In this document: positions 54,650 to 64,000 of the stretch, one piece after another
Layout of the letters: every line of letters begins with the position of its first letter
How positions within the stretch are numbered: position 1 is the first letter of the stretch
Assembly (NCBI RefSeq): GCF_003473485.1
Contig: NC_053044.1
Span: 50,632,091 to 50,696,090 of the forward strand
Direction: 5' to 3'
Source: Medicago truncatula
Lineage: Eukaryota; Streptophyta; Magnoliopsida; Fabales; Fabaceae
DNA: 64,000 nucleotides
Notes under the pieces: generated by a model
What the model was told of the DNA's origin: nothing
Database searches by the model: none
Seen by the model: only the letters and a program-made list of their open reading frames with translations
Position numbers and translations under genes: made by a program

Positions 54650-55687
54650 ATAGTACATGTTAAATCATCATGGTTTTAATCTGGGATAAGATAGGAAATT
54701 AAAGATAAACATGGTTTGGTTTTGTATTTATTATAATATTTTGTCCGATGGCATGCGTTCTTTCTTCAAGTTATTGTGCATAAAGTCGTGCACGTTGAGT
54801 TTAGTCGTATCTATAAGCAGCAATTGCATGCAATTAGGGAAATGATTCCCTCACACAAGACTAAACATAACAGAGGACACAAATATAAAACCAATCCAAA
54901 TGTAACCTTTTACAATTAAAAATGAATGTACGAGTTTCTTTTTTCAGTGAGCAATGTCAAAGAATGTGTCCCAAAGCTACAGACAGTTTAGTACTCCGTA
55001 ATTAAGATCAAAAGAAAGATTCTCTCTGAATAACAGCCACTGCCTGAAAACGTTGACCCAGCCTAATAGCTTCCTTTGAGTCTAGCTAATATAACACGGC
55101 ACAATATTTGCCATGATGATTCACAAACTTCTTAAGGCCAACGTAAATTTTCAAAAAGAGGAGAAAATAGAATGGTTTGATTCAATTTACATATTTTGTT
55201 CGCTACAATAAAATAGAATGTGAAATTAAAGTTATCATTATCAACCTTTTTTCAAGATCTGTTTGTCAAAACACCTGTTTTTCAAGCAAAATGTTGTATC
55301 GAGCTAATTACTCCATCCCAAAATTTATACATTTATTTTTATAAGAGTTTCCGCATTTTCTATATTAATAATAATAACTTCGTATGTTTTGCCAAAAAAT
55401 TAATAATAACTTGCCATACACGTTCCAGTGGGGTTCAAGAGAGCCGAACAAACAAATTCAAATACCAACAAGGAAGCTTGAAGCTTACTGAAGTTTTGCC
55501 TCTGTGGACGGCTTTTGATTACGGACTGTGGACGGTTTTTTAGTTGCTAATGATGCAACTTTTACCCAACACTCATACAAAGTATCTTATGACAACTTAC
55601 TAGGCATCAAAATTGTTGGTTCTCTTTATTTAATTAGTTTCAAAAGATTCCTAAAAGCTTTACTTTGATGCCATATGAAATTCCTGA
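54650..55687. other. Intergenic
   Basis: No gene. Contains the left copy (55555-55590) of a 36-bp direct repeat, listed with the MITE. Confidence 0.4.
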
Positions 55688-56002
55688 ATAAATCATCAAT
55701 TTAATCCCTGAATTATCTATCAATCTCTCACCAATTTAGTCCATAAACTATTTAAATATATTAAATAGTCCCTAAACTATATGAAATTCATCAATTATGT
55801 CCTTGGTATGAGATTTTGGGGACCAAATTGATAGGTTTTCATATATTTTAAGGATTAAATTGACGATTTTGTATAATTTAGAGACCATTTGATATATTTT
55901 TATAGTTTAGGGACTAAATTGAAAAAAGTGATAGTTTAAGGACTAAATTGAAAAAAGTGTTGGTTTGCAACTTTTACCCAACACTCATACAAAGTATCTT
56001 AT
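55555..56002. repeat. MITE-like element between identical 36-bp direct repeats
   Basis: GCAACTTTTACCCAACACTC and the following 16 bases occur identically at 55555-55590 and 55967-56002. Between them, 55688-55963 is a fold-back element of the 'tttaGTCCcta' type (left CATCAATTTAATCCCTGAATTA, right TAGTTTAAGGACTAAATTG). 36 bp is far too long for an ordinary MITE target duplication, so this may be a local duplication or a larger composite element. Confidence 0.6.
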
Positions 56003-56762
56003 CGACAAAGTGATAAGTACAACATAAAAGAAGTGTTGGGTCTTACGAAAAATATTTTCAACTTTCTTATTGAATCATTTTTAAATATTGCTACATGATT
56101 AATAATTGTCATTTTCCAACTGATAGTTAGAATGGAATTTAGTTTCTTTTTGTGGCGGCAAAAAATAATTGATGAAAAATGTGAATACTTTTAGTATGAG
56201 TGTTGAATAATTTAATCAAAATCAAATTGGGAAATCTATGAAGATACAAAGACGACTTTGTAATCAACTATGCTTAATAACTGGGAATGAAGGTTAGAAG
56301 GGGCCTGAAACTGCATAAAAAACAGAGGATTCACATTGGAAGTAAGACGACGGGTCCAATAACTTGGCGACCGCTGTCATATTGGAAGGAAGAGCAGGAG
56401 ATACATTGACCCAAAAAGAAAGGAAGAACAACCAACATACATTTTGTCCATGTGTAAATTTGCGAGATAATTGCGCTCCATCGGCCCTTCATATTTGCTC
56501 AAAAGTCCATCAATTTATCTAAATATCAGAACGATTGGTTTATTTTTACTGAAAATCCATCGGAAGTTATCTTTCGATCGGTCTTTTTTCAGGGTTGAGC
56601 AATTTCAGGTACCTAAAGAGCATCCTTCAATTTGCAATGGCAAAGGCGCTCGCTCAACTGCTTTCACTAATCTCCCAGCCATACCCAATAACTAGGGAAA
56701 TGGATTCCTTGCAGTCAAATAGTGACTGTAGCTGAATCTCAACCATCAGATTATGTTCAATA
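56003..56762. other. Unassigned; left part of an interrupted sequence
   Basis: No clear gene. Ends with the target site AGATTATGTTCAATA (56748-56762) of the RTE LINE. Confidence 0.4.
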
Positions 56763-57135
56763 CAACAACAACCAAGCCTTATCCCACTAACTGGGGTCGG
56801 CTACATGAATCAAATGACGCCATAGTGTTCTATCAAAAACCATATTTGGATCTAATTCATTGACCTCTAATTCCTTTCTAATGGTTTCTCTAATAGTTTT
56901 CTTAGGTCTTCTTCAACATCTTTTAACCTGACTCTCCTCCATTTGATCTACTCTTCTAACAACGGCATCTACGGGTCTTCTCTCTACATGTCCAAACCAT
57001 CTAAGCCTATTTTCTACCAACTTTTCTACTATAGGTGCTACCTCCATTCTCTCTCTAATGGTGTCATTTCTAATCTTATCATGTCTAGTCTTACCACTCA
57101 TCCAACGCAATATCCTCATCTTCGCTACACTTACT
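56763..57135 (-). mobile_element. 5'-truncated RTE-type LINE, perfect 15-bp target duplication
   Basis: A minus-strand frame reads MRILRWMSGKTRHDKIRNDT and continues IVEKLVENRLRWFGHVERRP and VDAVVRRVDQME. This is the C-terminus of plant RTE-like LINE proteins. The 3' end reads CCGACCCCAGTTAGTGGGAT and stops in a GTT repeat, as in this family. Both flanks carry AGATTATGTTCAATA (56748-56762 and 57136-57150). The fragment is 373 bp, so most of the element is missing by 5' truncation. Confidence 0.92.
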
Positions 57136-57150
57136 AGATTATGTTCAATA

Positions 57151-57439
57151 ATTTTAATTTATTTGATGGTGTTAAATCTTCGTCGGCCAATTTCAATTGA
57201 AAGGGATTGCGTGACTGCACCTGTACCACCACTAATTTCAATTGATAGTCGCTAAGGCCCAACTAAAACACATTTGATGAGTAGAAAACTTAATCAATGT
57301 GAATGATAATCCAACTGTAGTCGCAAGTATAACCGTTCTCAATAAAGAGAAGAGTTCAAGATGCGAACACAAATGACTGGATTGGCAATGCAGATGAGGA
57401 TCACATTGCCTAACATACTATCATGGAGAAGTGTTCAAG
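57151..57439. other. Pre-insertion sequence between two retroelements
   Basis: Open in one plus frame over about 75 nt (MRTQMTGLAMQMRITLPNIL, ending in SWRSVQ) and continuing past the downstream insertion at 59327 as VHLNINCEAEKEKDNTKESR. No family recognised. It ends with the 12-bp target site GAAGTGTTCAAG (57428-57439). Confidence 0.35.
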
Positions 57440-59314
57440 ATTTTCAAAATTACGTTCTCTCTCTAAAATTCAAAACCTCTGACCTCTCTCTGAAGTTTCT
57501 TCCCGAAACCAACACATCATCCCTTCTTCTCCAAACCTTTCCTCTCCGATGTAATTCCGATGGTGGTGATGCGATGAGGTCCTTCCTCCACACCACCTTC
57601 AAGCCCTTTAACCCTTTCTGGGTCGGTTTCTTCATCAATTTCAATCTGGTTTCGCCGGTTCTTTCCTATATCCTCATGATCTCCTCTCCCTGTTTCTCTT
57701 AGTTTCACGTTTTGCTGGGTTTGGTGTTCAATCTGGTTTGAGTTGTTTGCGTTTCTAGGCTGGATCTGCTTGGAACTTGCGATCTGTTGGCGGGTAGGGC
57801 TGGTTCACTCGTGTTGGTGTTGGTGGGTGGTAGCTGAAGGCTGATGGTGGTTTTGTTGGTGGGTCGGTTTCACATGGTGGTTTTGTTGTTGGTGGTGGTG
57901 TGACACCACCTTCTTCAGCCTCTCCAGGTCATTTTTATGGTGGTGTGCTTTCTCCGCTCTATTTTGTTCTGGTGTTTCTGTCATGTTCAGTTTGGATCCA
58001 GATATCGCCTCCCTTCCTTTCTTATCCAACCTTATTATTTCTAGTTGTTGTGGTGTCTGGTGGTGGTGCGATGGGTGGCTTTGTCCTCTGTAACACCCCT
58101 TTCCTCGTTGAGGTTTTTGTTTGTCCAGATCGGTGACTGTTTAGCTGGTTTTGACGGTGGTGATATGCCACGGCTGTTCCGTATCCGACGGTTGTAGGTG
58201 CGACAGAATATCTTTCATCCACGATTAATCCTCCTTCAACGCAACTCTCGGGTCGTTCGTTGTTGTAAGGATCGTGGTGGTTGTGGTTGTTCGTACCAGT
58301 GGTGGTGGGCGTTGGTGGCTGTGTAGCTTCCTTTTCAATTTCAGTTTGGTTGTTTTGCTTGATTTGGTGGCAGACCCTCTCCGGGGTCTTGGTGGTGTTT
58401 TCGGTTGAGGTGGTGATGACTTTGCGTGGGGTTGTCTTGGTGTGGGTTGGATAGATGGTCGTGGTTTTTTTTGGACTTGGATTTGGTGTCAAAACGGTTT
58501 GCGGACGGGAGCAATAATAGAGGGTGGCTGGTGTTGTTTAAGTGAGGAGGTGGGTGTTGGTTGGGGTGATTTCCTTTAGAAGCAACCTTTGTTACACGGG
58601 TCCATGTTCATCGTCTCTAGCTCTTGTTTGTGTTTTTTTGGGTGGTTTAGGTGTTTACGGAGTTTGGAGGGTGCGTGTCACGTTGTGTTGAGCCTTTTCC
58701 TTTTGATTTGTTTGTTGTTTAAACTTCGCACGCCATGTCTTTCGTCTTACATAATGTGTGCTGGTTTTCGATGGGCCGGTTCATTTGGCTTCGAGATCGG
58801 GAGTCAGGGTCTAGCTGCAATCTTTGTTTGACTTGGTTTGGTTTTTCTCCAGTGTACCGGGGGCGAGGGGTGCCCTGCTAATTTGGGACTATAGTTTGAT
58901 TCGAGATCGAGAGTCGGTTCTTTGACTTAAGTTGGTTTTTGGGCTTTGTGTTTTGCTCTTTCGGTGGATCAGAGGTCGCGAGGTTTGTGATAGCTGCATG
59001 ATCCTTCGGTTAGGTGCTCTTCGAAATGTGGTTCAGCTTGGGTGTTGGGGTCTGCGAGTTTTATTTTGAGGGTGTTCTTTGTGGGTGAGTAGTGACGATG
59101 GACGGTGGTGGATACCGTGTTTACAGTGCTTGTTTTTTTTTAAGTCTGTTTTAGGTGGTGATGTATTTTGGTGGGTTTATCTCCAGGGGTGTTTTTAGAT
59201 GGTTATGGTATACCGTCTATATGCGGCACCATTTGTATCTTGTTTCGTCCATACCTTGCGTCTTGCAGGGATGGCGTTTAATAATATTTGCTGATTCAAA
59301 AAATAAAAAAAAAT
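57440..59314 (+). mobile_element. Non-autonomous L1-like retroposon, GT-rich, with poly-A tail
   Basis: Flanked by the 12-bp direct repeat GAAGTGTTCAAG (57428-57439 and 59315-59326). The 3' end reads TTTGCTGATTCAAAAAATAAAAAAAAA, a typical plant L1-type tail. The 1.87-kb body is strongly G+T-rich on the plus strand with many 'ggtggt' runs, has no gag, endonuclease or RT motif, and its longest frames (for example minus 58022-58492) are low-complexity. The GC content is higher than in the surroundings. It starts with a CT-rich leader (TTCTCTCTCTAAAATTC). Probably mobilised in trans by an L1 LINE, or a retrocopy of an unknown transcript. Confidence 0.75.
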
Positions 59315-59326
59315 GAAGTGTTCAAG

Positions 59327-60107
59327 TGCATCTCAACATAAATTGTGAGGCAGAAAAAGAGAAGGATAACACTAAGGAGAGTCGGAGCACTCAAATTGAT
59401 GCTCCATCGCTACTCCTTGTTGGTTATTGATTATAGATAATACAGGGAAGAATCTGAGATGAATCTTCCCATGCCTCTGTGTTATACAGGATTTAACCAA
59501 AACCAATATAAGAGGTAATGTTAAGAGGACCAAGTCATGGAGTCAGAGTTCATGCATATAAACAAGCAGGCTAAGATTTATGTATTCAACAACCTAGAGA
59601 CTATTTCTCAGCTATCAAAATAGGGATGTATAAGTAACTTTACAAAGAGTTAAGATTAATAGACACAATTACAGTGGGAAAAAGATAGAAATCCAACATT
59701 TCTCAGAAGTTGAGAATGTAAGTTAAAGATGAATCATATGATTCTACAAATCATATGATTTTCCAACAGAGGCCAATAGAATAGAACCAAATATGGTGGA
59801 CCTTTTCTCTATTGGTTCATAAAAATCCGAAGACTTCACTGTACGAAATCAAGTTGTATAAGACATCAAATCAAACAATGGCTTCTTCGTTATCAAGTTA
59901 TGCATCAAACATAAAAATAGAACAAGGCATAATGTATACTACCCTGCATTCTACCATTTCAGATTATCAAAAGCTAGAAATCCAACACTTCCCAACAAAG
60001 CTCTGGATGTCCTCATGACTAGTGATGATATACATTCTACTAATGGAAATGTTCAGATTAGGATGAGGACCCATTTACGTTTTTTTATTTTTTATTTTAG
60101 GAAGCTA
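59327..60107. other. Intergenic
   Basis: No gene or clear repeat after the retroposon's right flank. Confidence 0.4.
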
Positions 60108-60205
60108 AATAAGCCCACCCAAATTGGCACCGGGGAGAATCGAACATGAGACCTTGAAGAGGAGCACACTCCCGGGTCCCAAACCAATACCACCAGGCCA
60201 AATCC
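60108..60205 (-). mobile_element. SINE-like retroposon fragment
   Basis: The minus strand reads GGCCTGGTGGTATTGGTTTG, GGAGTGTGCTCCTCTTCAAG, GTTCGATTCTCCCCGGTGCC (box B) and AATTTGGGTGGGC, then A/T-rich. This is a familiar tRNA-like legume retroposon word. Target duplication not resolved. Confidence 0.6.
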
Positions 60206-61409
60206 ATTGAAGTTAATTTGTAATTTTACCAAAAAATAGGCTCATCAAGCAATCTCTTGTAAGCATCAATTAGTATGACCGCTAGCAGTACATATCATAA
60301 AAAAAAATTAGACTATAAAAGGAAACCTAACACTGTAGAGCTCTTACTGTAGCAGTCCAAAAAAGAATCAGACCCATTTAAGATATATTGTAGATAGCCT
60401 TACTTTACATTTGCAAAAGGCTGATTCCACAACTCAAATCCAACGACAACACCACCCATTGCAACAAGATTCCCATTCCATATAAATTCGATATTATCAC
60501 TACACTTTCCTAAAAGATCAATAGATTATCTGATACTTTCTTAATATAAACAGGTGTTTCAAAGTACTTTTCATTATTAGATTAGTAAAGCATTACCACT
60601 AAGGCACTAACACAGTTAGCAGGTTGAAGGCCACTTCCTTCATTTCTAGAATTAGATTGGATCAATTTTAGCCTTTCAGAATTCATCTGAGACTGACTCC
60701 TCCATCTGAGATTAAACACTTGATCAACTTTCAAATAATTTATTTCTCACTAGGATTGGACTAGTTGTGATAGATTTGGATAGTTTTCATGAGATAAAGG
60801 TTTCTTACCTCATTGCCACCATTGTACCAAAAAAATGCACAAAGTGTAAAATATAAATTCTCATCTCTATATTTACTCCTATTGTATATCATATATCTAA
60901 ATCACCACCTAGTATAAAGAAAACTCAACCACACAATAGATGAGAACATATCATCACTTAGTAATTAATACAAACAATTATCGTGTCAGCGAAGTTGAAA
61001 TCATCATCACCAAGTAGTTTGAATAAATTGCATGCATAGAAAACTAGTGAAACTCTATTGCAAGATTCAGAAAATGCAACCCCACAAGCCACAACATCTA
61101 TAAGGATTAATCACACACAAATAAACGAAGTTAACCACAAGAATCATGAACACCATACCTAGACATAGACATTCGCACACTGATAATACATTCCAATTTC
61201 AAAATTTCCAAAACATTTTGATAGCATAATGAAAATAAACTTTAACACAAATGACGCAAATTAAAACAAACCAACAATCCCACAATTTTAATAATATGTG
61301 ATAAAGATTGGTAACACAAGAAATCATCAAAGTTCTACAGATAGATCATCATACTAAACAAGATATTAAAATATAAAATCCCACAACAACATACTATAAT
61401 CCCCAATGA
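60206..61409. other. Intergenic; 3' flank of MAF1
   Basis: A/T-rich, with no gene. The last 200 bases or so are probably the MAF1 3' UTR. Confidence 0.4.
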
Positions 61410-61895
61410 TCAGGTTTCAGTCTCCGTCTCGATCTTCGCGGATTCAGCAGCATCCTCTGCAGAAGGAGGATCATCAACGGTAGGTGCCACAGCAGCAGAA
61501 TCCTTATCAACGGCGCTAGAATCAACGGTAGGTCTAGCCTTAACGGTTTCGAGCATCTTCTTACTGATTTCCTTGGAATACACCTGAAGGATCTCAATCC
61601 CGTCACCACCGTCAGGAACAGCGGAGTCACCGGCTACAGAGAAGGCATCTTCCTCGATCTGACGAGCGGCGGAGACAGCTTCGTCGGAGGGCAATGTGCC
61701 GTAGCGTTTGGAAAGGACGGAGGGAGTGGTTAGGGTTTCGATTAAGCGAGTGATGACGGCGTCGCGGGTGCGTTGAGTGGGTGGCCATATGCTGAATCCG
61801 GCAGAGGGGGGTTTGGTTTGGTCGCCGTTTTGTTGCGGTGGTGGAACGGAGTTTGAGTCCGATGAGGTTACGGTTGTGACTTCTGAGTCGGACAT
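61410..61895 (-). CDS. MAF1: WPP-domain protein MAF1 (MFP1 attachment factor 1)
   Basis: 161 aa, intronless. The ATG at 61895 is chosen because MSDSE.. is the conserved start; the frame extends 44 codons upstream but is low-quality and basic. The WPP motif is at residues 37-39 (FSIWPPTQRTRDAVITRLIE) and the WPP domain runs to about residue 125 (LSKRYGTLPSDEAVSAARQI, GIEILQVYSKEISKKML). It ends in an acidic Ala/Glu-rich tail. Plant MAF1/WPP proteins bind the nuclear envelope and, through their WPP domain, share features with RanGAP targeting; they interact with MFP1. The size and order fit the family (about 150-180 aa). No signal peptide. Upstream is T-rich. Confidence 0.92.
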   Translation of the reverse strand: MSDSEVTTVTSSDSNSVPPPQQNGDQTKPPSAGFSIWPPTQRTRDAVITRLIETLTTPSVLSKRYGTLPSDEAVSAARQIEEDAFSVAGDSAVPDGGDGIEILQVYSKEISKKMLETVKARPTVDSSAVDKDSAAVAPTVDDPPSAEDAAESAKIETETET

Positions 61896-64000
61896 TTTTG
61901 GAGATGAGCGTTTTTTTTTATTTTTTTTTTTATTTTGGGGAGAGGAAAGTGTATTGGAGTAGCAACAATTTTGGGTTTCTGGGGCCAACAAAAGAACGAG
62001 AGTTACGAAATAATTGGGATGTGGCAATGGTGTAAAAATTCAAAATTATAGTAGTTTTAAAAAGGTTAATACATGTTTTCATCATTTAACTTATTTTCAA
62101 TCTTATTTTGGTCTTAACGATACGGCAGCAAAATTCAAAGCATGTATTAAGCCGGTCTTAAAAATATGATTTCAAATTTATCTTCTTTTTTTTTTTTATA
62201 AGTGATTTCAAATTTATCTTGATATGTCTCGTTATTTTAAAATAAATTAAACTTTGAACTGAAAACGGTAATTTTGTTTACTAAAACAAATTGTATTTTT
62301 GTATGAAAAAAATATTGTTTTTTTCTAAATGGTCAAAAGAAAATATTGCTAGATATACAACATTTAAAAGTTGTTAAAAAAAATGTGATATAAAACTCCA
62401 AGGATTTGATTTGATTTAATGGTAAACAAAGGACTCTTAAATTTGAAGGTCTTTCTTTAGAAAGTGTTCCTTAAAAAAATATGTGACACCATGGGAAAAG
62501 TGACTTTTGCACCATTGATTTAATAATAAAAAAATTGAATGGTTCAGATGTATTACTTGCTATTTTTTGAAAACTTTTTGTTTTTACAAAATCACAAAAA
62601 TGCGGACCCCACATGTAAATAGAATATTGTTTATTTGTTTGGGCTGATTGTTTTTATTGAATGGGCATGTTGTTTATGGGCTTATGTCAACTTGAAAATA
62701 AGCCTCTTTTAGCGAATAACTTACAAGCTCGTATGTTTAAAAAGGCTCCGTTTGGTAAACGTTATTTCATCACGAATTTTTAATATTGATAAAAAAATTA
62801 AAAGTCTTGTTTTAGAAAACAACATTCAGTAGATAATATTGTTGTACAATTTATACACGGAACAAAAGTCAATCGCTAATTAATTAATTAAATTGATTTT
62901 CTTACACATCTTCAAAATAATAATAAGAGAATTTATGACACAATAATTTGATGCATAAGTCGCGCTTTGACGTTTAATCCGTATGGACCACGGTCTGTTG
63001 CTAATTTTTTATTAAACATTTAATCCTAAAAATTATTAAAATAAATCAACTAAAACTAAACGAAAAAAATCAAAAAGAAAAACCAAAAAAAATATTAAAA
63101 ATGGTTGTTCCCTAAAGCCTATGTGAAAACTACACTAAAAAAATGGCTTGTTCGCCAAAATAAAAATAAAACAACAACAAAAAAATTTGAAAACAAATGC
63201 CTATTCTCCAAAGCATGTATAGAACAAGGCATTTGCAATCTTTCCAAAAAAAAAAAAACAAGGCATTGCATTGCATTATTAAATATCAACAAGGGGTATA
63301 GTTATCAATAATTTTAGTCTGTGATGCAGAAAAGAAAAAATTCCGTCAAGAATTGAGATACATAAGATGGTGGTGTACAAAGTAATGTTTTCTAAAAGGA
63401 GAGATGCAATTCAAATTTAAATATAATATAGCATTCAATTATGTTTGTTCAAACAAAAAAACCAAACAAAATATGTAGCAACTTGTTGCATTGCCATGTG
63501 TAGGTAAAAAGTGACATTTCCCATGGTAACCTTCACCAACTTCCTTAAAAAAAAACATGATAACAAATTGAATAAAATACAATCTCACATTATAATTTTA
63601 TTTTATTTAGTTAAAAAGAAAAGTTTTATAAATAAAGCTCAGTTAATAGTTGTAAAGACATTGGTATGCAGAAGTTATGGTTCGAATTCAAATCCAAATT
63701 CATCATTTCTCCATATATTTTTTTTGAAAGGATTATTTCTCCAAATTTAAAGTGTGAGAGTTCAGCCTCTAACCTATTTAAAAAAAATATCGCATTTTAA
63801 AAATACCAATTTTAATCTAATCACCACAATAAACAATAAGATCAAAATCCCCAAATTAAACTTGCTAACTAAACGGTAGCAGCTCAATAACCAATTAACC
63901 ATTCATTTTCTTTTGGATCAACTCCCAATTCCTGCCATAGTCTAATTCTCCAAACCACCCTTACAACACACAACAAGACCATATATTTTCCCAACCCCCT
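61896..64000. other. Intergenic, nothing assigned
   Basis: 5' flank of MAF1 followed by A/T-rich DNA with many short A-runs. The frames at 63105-63311 and 63511-63750 are low-complexity Lys/Asn-rich chance ORFs. No gene, MITE or LTR that I can support. Confidence 0.45.

Noticed and set aside
57361..57702. 113-aa plus-strand ORF
   Set aside because: It crosses the 12-bp target duplication and the left border of the retroposon at 57440, so it is an accidental fusion of host sequence and insert.
58022..58492. 156-aa minus-strand ORF rich in Thr, Pro and His
   Set aside because: Low-complexity translation of the complement of 'ggtggt' runs inside the retroposon; no domain, no codon logic.
61896..62027. 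44-codon N-terminal extension of MAF1
   Set aside because: The translated sequence is low-complexity and basic (Lys/Asn runs) and not part of known MAF1 proteins; the ATG at 61895 fits the conserved MSDSE start.

Overview
This window looks like nuclear DNA from a legume, most probably Medicago or a close relative. It is A/T-rich, its genes have introns with GT..AG borders, and it carries repeat families I know from legumes: SINEs with tRNA-like boxes, TRIM elements, fold-back MITEs that read as 'GGTCCCTATAAA', and SIRE/Maximus-like and Ogre-like LTRs. There are no rRNA, functional tRNA, CRISPR or bacterial features. All calls come from reading the sequence; no database search was run.

Nine protein-coding genes are well supported, and exon borders were worked out by hand. 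In order they are: a SASA-type carbohydrate esterase (minus, two exons); an intronless G-type lectin receptor kinase of the ZmPK1 type (plus); RNA polymerase I subunit RPA12 (plus, five exons); an NDR1/HIN1-like LEA_2 protein (plus, two exons); a second ZmPK1-type receptor kinase (minus, intronless); an MRG1/MRG2 chromatin reader (minus, ten exons, one of only 14 nt); the gibberellin F-box protein GID2/SLY1 (minus); a head-to-head pair of PIP-type secreted peptide precursors carrying the SGPS..G.GH motif; and the WPP-domain protein MAF1 (minus). The PIP pair counts as two genes, so there are ten ORFs in all.

The rest is layered transposon sediment. 1-12 kb holds the esterase with a TRIM in its intron, a hAT-like relic, SINEs, MITEs and LINE relics. 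15.4-19.8 kb is a long-terminal-repeat MITE complex split by a 3.48-kb solo LTR. 25.5-28.7 kb holds an internally deleted Ty3/gypsy element and a Ty1/copia solo LTR side by side, each with its own target duplication. 42-49 kb holds LINE RNase H relics, SINEs and fold-back elements. 54-59.3 kb holds a TRIM, an RTE LINE fragment with a perfect 15-bp target duplication, and a 1.87-kb GT-rich retroposon with a poly-A tail. Many insertions could be dated relative to each other because target-site duplications or uninterrupted flanks are visible.

The genes are not a functional operon-like cluster. Three themes recur: immune or stress perception (two receptor kinases, the NHL protein, the two PIP peptides), chromatin and transcription (MRG, RPA12), and gibberellin signalling and nuclear-envelope biology (GID2, MAF1). 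The most interesting items are the paired PIP genes, a frame-preserving 57-nt candidate cassette exon inside the MRG domain, and the well-delimited non-autonomous retroelements.
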